Position numbers and translations under genes: made by a program
Assembly (NCBI GenBank): GCA_016234445.1
Contig: JACRBT010000010.1
Location: 1-64,000, forward strand
DNA from: Chloroflexota bacterium
Lineage (GTDB): Bacteria; Chloroflexota; Dehalococcoidia; Tepidiformales; Tepidiformaceae
Reading direction: 5' to 3'
Length of the DNA stretch: 64,000 bases
Notes under the pieces: generated by a model
The model's input: only the letters and a program-made list of their open reading frames with translations
What the model was told of the DNA's origin: nothing
Databases searched by the model: none
In this document: piece after piece, positions 32,411 to 40,057 of the stretch
How the letters are laid out: every line of letters begins with the position of its first letter
How positions within the stretch are numbered: position 1 is the stretch's first letter

Positions 32411-33418
32411 TCAGAGTGCTCCGGAGATGGCATCAACCACTCCTTCAATCACGGTTTGGCCCGAGTCGATTATCTCGGGAAGCTTGGTTAACCCTGCCAC
32501 GGAGCCGACCGTTCTGCCCATGCTCACAATTGCCTGCAACGCCCGGCCGCTTTTGACCAAGGCTTCCTTCGCCACCCCGCGTCGTTCGGACTCTGTCGTA
32601 GCCTCGTGCTGCAGTATGGCCCGCAACGCTTTGACGAGCGGGATGGCGTCTTGCTCGAGTATAGACAGACCCTCTTCGCCCAGCTCCCCCAAGTCATGGA
32701 GCGTATTCAGATCGCGCTCAAGTTGCCCAAGCAGGGTGAGCGCCGTCTCGTGGCGAACGGGATCGGGGATCGCTCGAAAGGTGAGGCTTATCGACGCGCC
32801 GCCGCGCGTGTTGGGCGAATCGCCGAGTAGCGGCTGCGCGCCTTCCGCGGGCAATGGAGCCGGGTCCTCAGGGCGACGGATTCGGATTCCAGCGGCGGCC
32901 GCCTCCGCGATTGTCCGGTCGCGCCTTTCTTGTTCTGCGCGGGCTTTGCGAACGCGATCCTGCACGATATTCGCGATGTGCTGGCGGAGCAGGGGACTCT
33001 CCTTCTGAACGTCCCTGTTCAGCTGTTTGATGTTTCCGATAACCAGGTCGAGGTCTCCGCTTGTGAGCCTCGCGACCGTCGAGGTGAACCACATGCTGTC
33101 ATCCGAGTTCACATGAAGCTCAATGTTGGCGCCAGATGATGGGGAGAGGGCGAGGAGTGGGCCGTACTCGGACAGACCCTGTTGGGAGAGAGTGACTCTG
33201 ACCTCATTAGAGAGATGGTCAGTGATCACCGCATCGTGGGACTCCCGTAGCGCGTCCAAGTCCCCGGGGAACTCCCGCACAGTGAATTGGTCGAACAACT
33301 GTTCCACCAACTGTTCCGGATCTGCGCTGAGCAGCGCACCGTCTGGCATTTGGTCTAGCGCGCTTGCCACTGCCCTGGGCGCGTTGGTGGCCACGTACGC
33401 GGCGAAAGGGATGCCCAT
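32411..33418 (-). CDS. Protein of unknown function, accessory
   Basis: ATG 33418 (MGIPFAAYVATNAPRAVASA) is preferred; the track start is an upstream TTG at 33436. The 335-residue product has no signal peptide and no membrane helix. It has mixed alpha content with charged helices (QHIANIVQDRVRKARAEQERRD) and a Gly-rich end. Base composition is less GC-skewed than in neighbours and codon choice is more relaxed, consistent with acquisition. I do not recognise any family. The hydrophobic C-terminus (GRTVGSVAGLTKLPEIIDSG) might interact with a membrane or partner. Confidence 0.7.
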   Translation of the reverse strand: MGIPFAAYVATNAPRAVASALDQMPDGALLSADPEQLVEQLFDQFTVREFPGDLDALRESHDAVITDHLSNEVRVTLSQQGLSEYGPLLALSPSSGANIELHVNSDDSMWFTSTVARLTSGDLDLVIGNIKQLNRDVQKESPLLRQHIANIVQDRVRKARAEQERRDRTIAEAAAAGIRIRRPEDPAPLPAEGAQPLLGDSPNTRGGASISLTFRAIPDPVRHETALTLLGQLERDLNTLHDLGELGEEGLSILEQDAIPLVKALRAILQHEATTESERRGVAKEALVKSGRALQAIVSMGRTVGSVAGLTKLPEIIDSGQTVIEGVVDAISGAL

Positions 33419-33436
33419 ATCTTGAGTCTCACCCAA

Positions 33437-33840
33437 CTCGGCTTAGGGCATTCTCGATGATTGATGATGTACCTGTCCATGACAGTTCGCCAAGGCTGTC
33501 CTGACATCAAAGCTGGGCAGCCGTAGCGGGGAGCCGACACACAGCGCCCGAGGCGGGGGCCGAGCCACCCGCGCCGGGCGGGCATGCTCGGATGAGCCGG
33601 CGCGGCTGGCATGACCAGTAGCCGCTGGACGCAGTCCGGGCGGAGGACCTGCGGGCGCGTGGCCCTCCCCTCGTGGTGGTGGAAGGCGGGCTGTTTGATT
33701 CGGCCTTCGCCGTCGCATGAAGAACCGTCATGGGCTGATGATCTGGATCATGGTCGCGGCGGACGGCGGAGCGCAGGGTGCGAGGCACGCAGGCGAGATT
33801 GAGTGTGCCCCCGAGAATTGCTCGCGGGAAGCAGGTTCCG
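33437..33840. other. Intergenic stretch without a supported gene
   Basis: Between the unknown gene and the large secreted-protein gene no ORF has a family match or a good start. A 33-codon coding-like run (LDAVRAEDLRARGPPLVVVEGG) ends in TGA at 33720 directly after an in-frame TAG, so it is at most a remnant. The GC content is locally lower. Confidence 0.5.
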
Positions 33841-36066
33841 GTGCGAAAGGTCGATGTTCCCTCGCGGTGGTCGCGCGGCGTCCGTGCCGTCGTCCCGCTG
33901 GGTATCGTGGCATTCGCCCTGATCTTGGGCTCGGATCCCGGCACCCAGGCTGACAGCACGGTTGGCGCCCAGGCTGCAAGGCCCTTCAAGGTTGTGGTCC
34001 CGGCCGTTGCGAACGACAGCGGCGAACCCGCGGAGTCGCAGGCGGCGGCGGCCAAACGTCTCGCGGAGACGATTACGCATGGCAGGCTTGCCGAAGCGGT
34101 GGAGGCGGTTCAGGAGGCACTTAGCCGTTCCGGCGTAGCCACCGGGGACCTGACGCAGACCTTCGTGGCGGCCCGGGCTCCGGCGACGCCGCAGGTCGCG
34201 ATCCCCCTCGAAGTCCTCAAACTTGCGACGGACGCCCACGACGGGTCGATCTACCGGTTGACGGCCGACGACCTCGGCCAGATGCTGGCCGACTTCGGCT
34301 GGCCGTTTGCGGCGAGCAGCACGCCTGGCGAGCAGGTCGTGGCAATGCTCGCCACCCTGATAACGGGCGCGCAGCAGTCGCCCCAGGACCCGGTAAGCTT
34401 CGGCCTCCTCTTCCTCGAGGAGCTGGCGTTGCTGCGCGATCCGGCCGTCGACCTGGCGACTGGAACGGCTGCGCCAGGCGACGTGCGTTTCAACCTGCTC
34501 CAGCTTCAGACCATCGTTTCTTTCTTCGACCGCGTCTCCGTGAAGCCAGGCGCAGCACTGGCCCAGTCGGCCGGGGTCGTCGCGGCAGACCCGGTGGATG
34601 TTTGCAGCGAGGCCCAGAAGGTCCTCTCCGGGGTGCTCAGCCCGTTTGGCGGCCAGGTCACGGGGATGCTTACCGGCGAGGCGGGTCCGCTCTTCGTTGA
34701 GAAGGGGCTGGTGAAAGCCGGCGCAAGCCAGAACACCGCGCAGTCTGCCGGCAAGGCACTGGCGGCATTGTCGATCGTTTCCAAGCTCTGGAAGCTTGCC
34801 GAGTTCTATTCGAGTGTCCAGGTGTCGGTGGAAGTCGAAGGCACAAACCTGGTCCACAAAGAGCTTGACACCGAAGTCGAGCAAACAAAGCAGTTCAACG
34901 CGACGGCAGGGGTGAGCGAAGATGACTGGAACGAGTACAAGGCGAAGTACGGCGAACTCGGTTCGACGATCAACCGTGCCGTCCGCGATTGCCTGAACCA
35001 GTTCGGCCTGGGTATGCTTGCCGATCTCGGCGAAATAGCCAAAGAAGCCGAGAATTGGAAGATCGATTGGACGGTGAGCCAGAGTATCTTGAAGAACTCC
35101 CGGGGAGAGGAGAACGCCTTCTGGAGGCCCGAAGACCAGATTGGCTCCTGGGAACCGCACCTGGGGAAGGTGAGGTCTTCGCTTAAGCGCACCTCGGAGT
35201 TCTCCGCCGGCGCCTCCTTCGTCCTGGAGACCGGACCAGAACGGGTGCCAGACCACCCGGGTACCGAGAAACTTGACCAGGTCACGGTCTGTGGCGACGT
35301 CGTTTCGGGGTCGCCGCCGCCCTATGGGCCGCTCGTCAACGCGACCAAAGGCATCGCCGGGCTTATTGATGCCATCGCCGAACTGGGGGCGGGATGGCTG
35401 ATGACGGTCGCCACGCCGCAGTCGTGTGCGAGACTCGGCGTCACGTACCACGAATACTGCCCCGCCCTGGGACCCGTGGCCACGGCGGCGGCGGTCGCGC
35501 CGACGCCACTTCCCTGCGAATGGAATGGGAGCATCAGCGGGACGATGCATCACCAGCAAGGTAACGGCCTTGTCCAGGACTGGCAGGGAGAGGCCACGGT
35601 CAAGTTCAGGCTGAAGTCGGTGGTCAGTTGCGATGGCTGCCAACCGTCGTACACGTACGAGCTGGAAAGCGGCCAGGCCACGTGGCAGGAGACGGGCAAG
35701 TGGGGCATCAGCTGCACCTATTCACGTTCGGGGACCGACCCGATCCCGTGGGGCGGACTGTCGTTTGCCTGGGAGGGTTCCGGTCAGTGGCGGTACAACG
35801 GCTGGGCACAGGCTCAGCTGTCGAACAGCAGCGTCTGCGACGGCCCCAACAACGGGGTCGTGATCTGGAACTGGTTCAACATCGCCTGCATCCCTTCGCC
35901 TGGGCCAGCGGCGTACTCGGGGAGCGGGGATGTTAGCGGATCGTGCACCCAGAGTAGTTCATTCGGGTCGGTGACCCAGACGACCGAGACGTACCACTGG
36001 CGTCTGTCTGAGGTGGCCTGCCTGCCCAGTGTTGGAGCGGCGGCTGCAGGCTCTTGCGGCCCGTAG
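33841..36066 (+). CDS. Large secreted protein of unknown function
   Basis: GTG 33841 (VRKVDVPSRWSRGVRAVVPLGIVAFALILG) gives a compact signal peptide, so I prefer it to the earlier GTG at 33778 in the track. The mature protein is about 700 residues. It has a helical Ala-rich N-terminal half (to about residue 350). The C-terminal third is beta-rich with paired cysteines (VVSCDGCQPSY, ISCTY, SSVCDG, NIACIP, GSCTQ, VACLP), suggesting extracytoplasmic disulfides. No membrane anchor is seen at the C-terminus. No known domain was recognised. It is a single gene in the accessory-looking segment. Confidence 0.75.
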   Translation: MRKVDVPSRWSRGVRAVVPLGIVAFALILGSDPGTQADSTVGAQAARPFKVVVPAVANDSGEPAESQAAAAKRLAETITHGRLAEAVEAVQEALSRSGVATGDLTQTFVAARAPATPQVAIPLEVLKLATDAHDGSIYRLTADDLGQMLADFGWPFAASSTPGEQVVAMLATLITGAQQSPQDPVSFGLLFLEELALLRDPAVDLATGTAAPGDVRFNLLQLQTIVSFFDRVSVKPGAALAQSAGVVAADPVDVCSEAQKVLSGVLSPFGGQVTGMLTGEAGPLFVEKGLVKAGASQNTAQSAGKALAALSIVSKLWKLAEFYSSVQVSVEVEGTNLVHKELDTEVEQTKQFNATAGVSEDDWNEYKAKYGELGSTINRAVRDCLNQFGLGMLADLGEIAKEAENWKIDWTVSQSILKNSRGEENAFWRPEDQIGSWEPHLGKVRSSLKRTSEFSAGASFVLETGPERVPDHPGTEKLDQVTVCGDVVSGSPPPYGPLVNATKGIAGLIDAIAELGAGWLMTVATPQSCARLGVTYHEYCPALGPVATAAAVAPTPLPCEWNGSISGTMHHQQGNGLVQDWQGEATVKFRLKSVVSCDGCQPSYTYELESGQATWQETGKWGISCTYSRSGTDPIPWGGLSFAWEGSGQWRYNGWAQAQLSNSSVCDGPNNGVVIWNWFNIACIPSPGPAAYSGSGDVSGSCTQSSSFGSVTQTTETYHWRLSEVACLPSVGAAAAGSCGP

Positions 36067-36094
36067 CCTGCGGGGCTACCAGGGTGATGAGACC

Positions 36095-36135
36095 AGCGGC
36101 GCCGCTCCGTTCCCGTCGCGGTACGGATGGAGGGC
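36095..36135. repeat. Partial GC-rich repeat module
   Basis: GCGGCGCCGCTCCGTTCCCGTCGCGGTACGGATGGAGG matches the module seen at 5085, 14370 and 15815, here without the following stem-loops. Confidence 0.7.
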
Positions 36136-36250
36136 GGCAGGGTGTTGTGGCGGCGATAAGCACGGTCGGGCGTGCCGCGGGGTCACCCTGGTGGCTCGCA
36201 AGCGGCGTCCGGGGGCGATGGTAGCACCGGGGTTCACCGGCCCGGGGGTC

Positions 36251-36766
36251 CTAGAACGGGTAACCCCGGGCGCCCTGGAGGCCCTTCAACGTCGAGATCT
36301 CGCCGGTATGGGCATAGGTGTTCCCGAGCAGCATGGTCAGCAAGAACGTCGCGGTGGGCATCTTCCCCATCCCGGCGGCGGTAAGGTCGAGTTCGCTCTC
36401 GATCTGGCTGGCGCCCAGGCTGGCGAGATAGCTGTCGGTCTGGGCGAAGACGGCCTTGCCGTATTCACGCAGCGCCGCGGGGTCGTACTTCACGGCGCGG
36501 TCGGGCTCGGCGGGGAACTCAACGAGCAGGGGACCACCCATCTTCGCGGCCCATTCCCGTTCCCAGAGCGTCGGCCTGCCGCCCATCACGAAGGCCGAGA
36601 GCATGAAGTCCTCGGTCTGGATGACGTGCGACATCAGGGCGCCGATGGGGTGGCAGTTGCCGGGGGGTGGATGGTTTGCCTGCCCGGGGGTGATGTCGGC
36701 GGTGGTCCCCTCGAACCACATGTGGGCGCCGGCGAATGCGGTTTTGACGGCGTCGGTTGAGTCCAT
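36251..36766 (-). CDS. DinB-family protein
   Basis: ATG 36766 (MDSTDAVKTAFAGAHMWFEG), with GGGAGGAC upstream, gives 171 residues. The four-helix DinB/MDMPI-like fold is indicated by GALMSHVIQTEDFMLS with His in the second helix and the later LLGNTYAHTGEISTLKGL, supplying the usual metal-binding histidines. Members act as metal-dependent thiol transferases (bacillithiol or mycothiol) or are of unknown role. It is a single gene converging on the secreted-protein gene. Confidence 0.8.
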   Translation of the reverse strand: MDSTDAVKTAFAGAHMWFEGTTADITPGQANHPPPGNCHPIGALMSHVIQTEDFMLSAFVMGGRPTLWEREWAAKMGGPLLVEFPAEPDRAVKYDPAALREYGKAVFAQTDSYLASLGASQIESELDLTAAGMGKMPTATFLLTMLLGNTYAHTGEISTLKGLQGARGYPF

Positions 36767-36954
36767 GGTTGTCCTCCCTTTGTTGGTCCGGCCTGCTGCC
36801 ACGGTTTGGCTCACGCAGCAGGCGGAGGGATTCTAGCAACCCTGTCAAGTGGCTTCGGCGTCTTCCGGTGCCGGGCGGTTGGGGCGGCCGCACGGAGGGC
36901 CGGTGGCCGGGGCGATGGAGGTGGAGGGGGCTCATCTCTCAGCGGCGCCCAGCC

Positions 36955-37959
36955 TTACAGGTAGGTCTCCTCCTCCAGGGCGACCAACCCGAGAACCGCT
37001 TTCGGTGGCTCGCTGGTCGGCACCGTGTGACGGAGTTCGCCGAAGCGCAATCGAGCTTCGATCGAACCAGCCGGCGCGGGCCCTCGCGAGACGCGAGCAG
37101 TCGTTCGGCCCCCAAGGAGCTGGACTTGGCGTGGCCCATCGCCCAGCACGATCCCAAGGTTGATGCCGGAGGCCACAGGCCCGGCGGCGAGAACGCTCTT
37201 TGTACCTATCGTCCACAGCACATGCGGACCGAAGGAGCGCTGGCTTCCATTAGCGTCGAAGCTACAGGTCACACAACGGCCATCGCGGGTAAGGAAGACC
37301 ACCAAGCAACTGGAACCGATCGATGCCCCGTCAGACGTGGCTGCTGCCCCGCGCAGCGCGGCGATCAGCGCCTGAACAACGCCGTCGGACGACGTTGCGG
37401 ATTTCAGCCGCGATAGCAGGACACGGCGGGATCCCCTAGTGACCGCGCTGATGGCGCCGGTGGCGACTAATGACCCGGTGCGCGCCGCGCGCGGCCTGAT
37501 GCGGAAACTCGACCCGAACGATCCGGTGCCGTCGTCATTGTCGATGACCCAGATTCTCGGGCGTTTGCGGGTGGCCTGCGTGGGGTGATCGACCCAACCT
37601 GCGAGCACGAAGGCATGGGGTATCCCCGTGATTTGATGTCTTCCAAACAGATCGGTTGCCGATGAGCACACAAACCCCGGCAGGGTTTCGGCGTCGAGTT
37701 CCGCAACCCCCGCATCTTGTGCTGCTTCCGCCAACCATTCGTCAATTCCTTTGTAGCTGGATTGTTGCGGAGTCCCGAAACCACCAACGCCGCAAAAGGT
37801 GATCGCGACCGTCGCGTTCCGGCACCGAACGATGACAGCTTTGTTCGCCTCGTCGGAGGCGACGCTGGTCCGGTCCGGATACGTGAGGCGGCGGTCAGAC
37901 ACCTGGGCGACGAAGTCGGAGTGCACGATAGTGATGTTGAGTGTCACGCTGACGTTCAC
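36955..37959 (-). CDS. Unknown protein, possibly Ntn-hydrolase (proteasome-like) fold
   Basis: A 334-residue protein starting with GTG 37959 (MNVSVTLNITIVHSDFVAQVSDRRLTYPD). The opening strands, SDRRLT then NKAVIVRCRNATVAITFCGVGG, resemble the beta sandwich of proteasome-type Ntn hydrolases (cf. the DSRxT and Lys33 regions), but the N-terminal nucleophile cannot be assigned. There is no signal peptide. Codon use is less GC-biased than in core genes. Similar proteins are annotated as hypothetical; the assignment is a guess from pattern. Confidence 0.65.
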   Translation of the reverse strand: MNVSVTLNITIVHSDFVAQVSDRRLTYPDRTSVASDEANKAVIVRCRNATVAITFCGVGGFGTPQQSSYKGIDEWLAEAAQDAGVAELDAETLPGFVCSSATDLFGRHQITGIPHAFVLAGWVDHPTQATRKRPRIWVIDNDDGTGSFGSSFRIRPRAARTGSLVATGAISAVTRGSRRVLLSRLKSATSSDGVVQALIAALRGAAATSDGASIGSSCLVVFLTRDGRCVTCSFDANGSQRSFGPHVLWTIGTKSVLAAGPVASGINLGIVLGDGPRQVQLLGGRTTARVSRGPAPAGSIEARLRFGELRHTVPTSEPPKAVLGLVALEEETYL

Positions 37960-38081
37960 TGTACCACCTAGGGTCGGCGCCTTGGGTTGTCCCTGCCGCG
38001 CACCGCTCGCCCCCGCAGGCTTGCCGCGCGGGGCGGGCGGCGCTGTAATGCGGGGGCCCGGCGGGGGCAGGGGAGGGCGCG

Positions 38082-39359
38082 ATGGCTGGCTGGTTCGACA
38101 CGGCGCGGTTCGGGATGTTCGTCCACTGGGGGCACTCGTCGCAGCAGGGGGTGGAGCTTTCCTGGCCGCTGGTGGGCGGCGTGTTCAGCCTGCCTGAGGG
38201 GTCGGCGGTGACGGTGGATTCGTACCACGCGAGCGCGGCGACCTTCGACCCCCGGGACTACGACGCGCGCGAACTGGCGCGGACGGCGAAGCGGGCGGGG
38301 ATGCAGTACGTGACGCTGACGGCGAAGCACCACGACGGCTACGCGATGTGGTTCACGAAGCAGTCGGAGTTCTCGGTGGAGCATTCGCCCTGCCGCCGGG
38401 ACCTGGTGCGGGAGACGCTGGACGCGGTCCGGGCGGAGGGACTGCGGGCGGGTCTCTACTTCTCGCTGATCGACTGGCACCACCCGGACTACCCGGCGTT
38501 CGAGGAGTCGGACAAGCCGTATGTCTTCGGGCAGGCGAGGCGGCCGTCACCGGAGCAGTGGGAGCGGTTCGTGGCATTCATGTTCGCCCAGGTGCGGGAA
38601 CTGCTGACGGAGTACGGGCCGATCGACGTGATCTGGTTCGACGGGCATTGGGAGCGGACGCCGGACGAGTGGCACGCGGAGGAACTGGCGGCGATGTGCC
38701 GGGAACTGCAGCCGGGAATCCTGATCAACGACCGTCTGCCGGGGGCGGCGGACTTCGAGACGCCGGAGCAGTTCGTCCCGCCCCAGGCGCCGCCGCACCG
38801 TTGGGAAACGTGCATGACGATGAACGAAAGCTGGGGGTACAACCCGCGGGACAGGCGCTACAAGTCGGCGACGCAGATCATCCACACGCTCTGTGAAGTG
38901 GCCGGGCGGGGTGGGAACCTGCTGCTGAACGTGAGCCCGACGGGCACGGGGGCGCTGCCGCCGGAGCAGGTCGAGCGGCTGGACGCGGTCGCGGGGTGGA
39001 TGGCGAAGCACGCGGAGAGCACCGTCGGGACGGAGCCGGGGCTGGAGCCGTGGCAGTTCTATGGCCCAACCACGCGCCGCGGCGACACCACGTACCTCCA
39101 CCTCTTGATGCGGCCCTACGAGTCGGTGACGGTTCGGGGCGTGCCGGTGCGGCGGGTGAAGTCGGTGCGGGTGGTGGGGAGTGGGGAGGAGCTGCGGTTC
39201 ACGACGCGGACGGCGATCATCGACGGTTGGTTGAAGAAGGACCCGCTGGGGGAGGTGACGGTCGCGGTGCCGGGGGCGGCTATCGACGCGCACGCGACGG
39301 TGCTGGCGATGGAGGTGGAGGGGAGGACGGAGGACGGAGGACTGAGGACTTGGGACTGA
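38082..39359 (+). CDS. Alpha-L-fucosidase family (GH29) glycoside hydrolase
   Basis: A 425-residue enzyme starting MAGWFDTARFGMFVHWGHSS. GH29 hallmarks are YVTLTAKHHDGYAMW, DWHHPDYPAF and the nucleophile region IDVIWFDGHWER. A C-terminal beta domain follows (LHLLMRPYESVTVRGVPVRR). There is no signal peptide, so it acts in the cytoplasm. It removes fucose or a related 6-deoxy sugar. The last residues (EGRTEDGGLRTWD) are encoded by a GGACTGAGGACTTGGGACTGA heptamer-type repeat that supplies the stop. Confidence 0.93.
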   Translation: MAGWFDTARFGMFVHWGHSSQQGVELSWPLVGGVFSLPEGSAVTVDSYHASAATFDPRDYDARELARTAKRAGMQYVTLTAKHHDGYAMWFTKQSEFSVEHSPCRRDLVRETLDAVRAEGLRAGLYFSLIDWHHPDYPAFEESDKPYVFGQARRPSPEQWERFVAFMFAQVRELLTEYGPIDVIWFDGHWERTPDEWHAEELAAMCRELQPGILINDRLPGAADFETPEQFVPPQAPPHRWETCMTMNESWGYNPRDRRYKSATQIIHTLCEVAGRGGNLLLNVSPTGTGALPPEQVERLDAVAGWMAKHAESTVGTEPGLEPWQFYGPTTRRGDTTYLHLLMRPYESVTVRGVPVRRVKSVRVVGSGEELRFTTRTAIIDGWLKKDPLGEVTVAVPGAAIDAHATVLAMEVEGRTEDGGLRTWD

Positions 39360-39407
39360 GGACCTTGGGGGGTTGCCTGGCAGGCGGACGGCTTCTTTGT
39401 CGCCGTG

Positions 39408-39911
39408 CTACGAATGGGGGGAGCCTCGCGCCTTTCGATAGGTGCCGATCGACCCCAGGCAACAGCCGCCGGAGGGGTTGAGCACATCGCAGGCGCAGTC
39501 GCCGGCTCGAACGCGGTCCGAGATGAAGGCGACCGTCGCGTCGGCGAGCGGCGACAGGGCATCCGCCCCGGAGACGTCGAAGCAGAAACAGAGCAGATCT
39601 CCCGGTTCGCGCGTCTTGTATGCAGGAGGGCTGCGCAGGTCGCCCGCGTCGAACCGCTCGCGCCCGGCACTCACGTAGACGACGGAGCAGCCCGGCGACG
39701 GGCAGAAGCCGAAATCGGGCGCTCTCTCGATTCCGCGAGTGGCGGGCGCCCGCACATGGTGCATCACATGGGAAGCCGGCACCGGGCGCAGTCGCTTACC
39801 GCAGCCTGGACAGTTCGATTCGGCGGCGGGGCGCCTGAGTGCGCAGGCCTGGTTCTCCGGAGCGATCTCGCAACACTGGTCGAAGGGCGGCTCCGGCATG
39901 GCCGTGGTCAT
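39408..39911 (-). CDS. CopZ-like zinc/[2Fe-2S]-binding protein
   Basis: A 167-residue Cys-rich protein. The N-terminal half has a zinc ribbon: NCPGCGKRLRPVPASHVMHHVR then FCPSPGCSVVYVS, matching the zinc domain of Archaeoglobus-type CopZ. The C-terminal half has LLCFCFD, GDCACDVLNPSGGCCLG, the Bfd-like [2Fe-2S] or metal motif. It is probably a copper or mercury chaperone or redox protein in the cytoplasm. GGGAG precedes the ATG. No Cu-ATPase is nearby. Confidence 0.85.
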   Translation of the reverse strand: MTTAMPEPPFDQCCEIAPENQACALRRPAAESNCPGCGKRLRPVPASHVMHHVRAPATRGIERAPDFGFCPSPGCSVVYVSAGRERFDAGDLRSPPAYKTREPGDLLCFCFDVSGADALSPLADATVAFISDRVRAGDCACDVLNPSGGCCLGSIGTYRKARGSPHS

Positions 39912-39940
39912 GGCAATCTCCCGGGGCGATCTTACAACAG

Positions 39941-40047
39941 GGGCTGAGGGCTGAGGGCTGAGGGCTGAGGGCTGAGGGCTGAGGGCTGAGGACTGAGGAC
40001 TGAGGACTGAGGACTGAGGACTGAGGACTGAGGACTGAGGACTTGGG
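39941..40047. repeat. Heptanucleotide tandem repeats (GGCTGAG)7(GACTGAG)7
   Basis: Seven GGCTGAG units pass into seven GACTGAG units, then GACTTGG GACTCGG. The array separates the CopZ-like gene from the 3' end of the ABC-F gene. The clean switch in the second base of the unit suggests slippage expansion of two founder units. Confidence 0.95.
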
Positions 40048-40057
40048 ACTCGGCGGG

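Noticed and set aside
33622-33720. Coding-like run LDAVRAEDLRARGPPLVVVEGG
   Set aside because: Preceded at once by an in-frame TAG and only 33 codons long; at most a gene remnant.
33443-34055. Minus-strand ORFs 33443-33718 and 33507-34055
   Set aside because: Arg/Pro-rich, no start signal, overlap the signal-peptide region of the secreted protein; no family pattern.
39941-40047. Tandem array considered as CRISPR
   Set aside because: Units are 7 bases without unique spacers; no cas genes.
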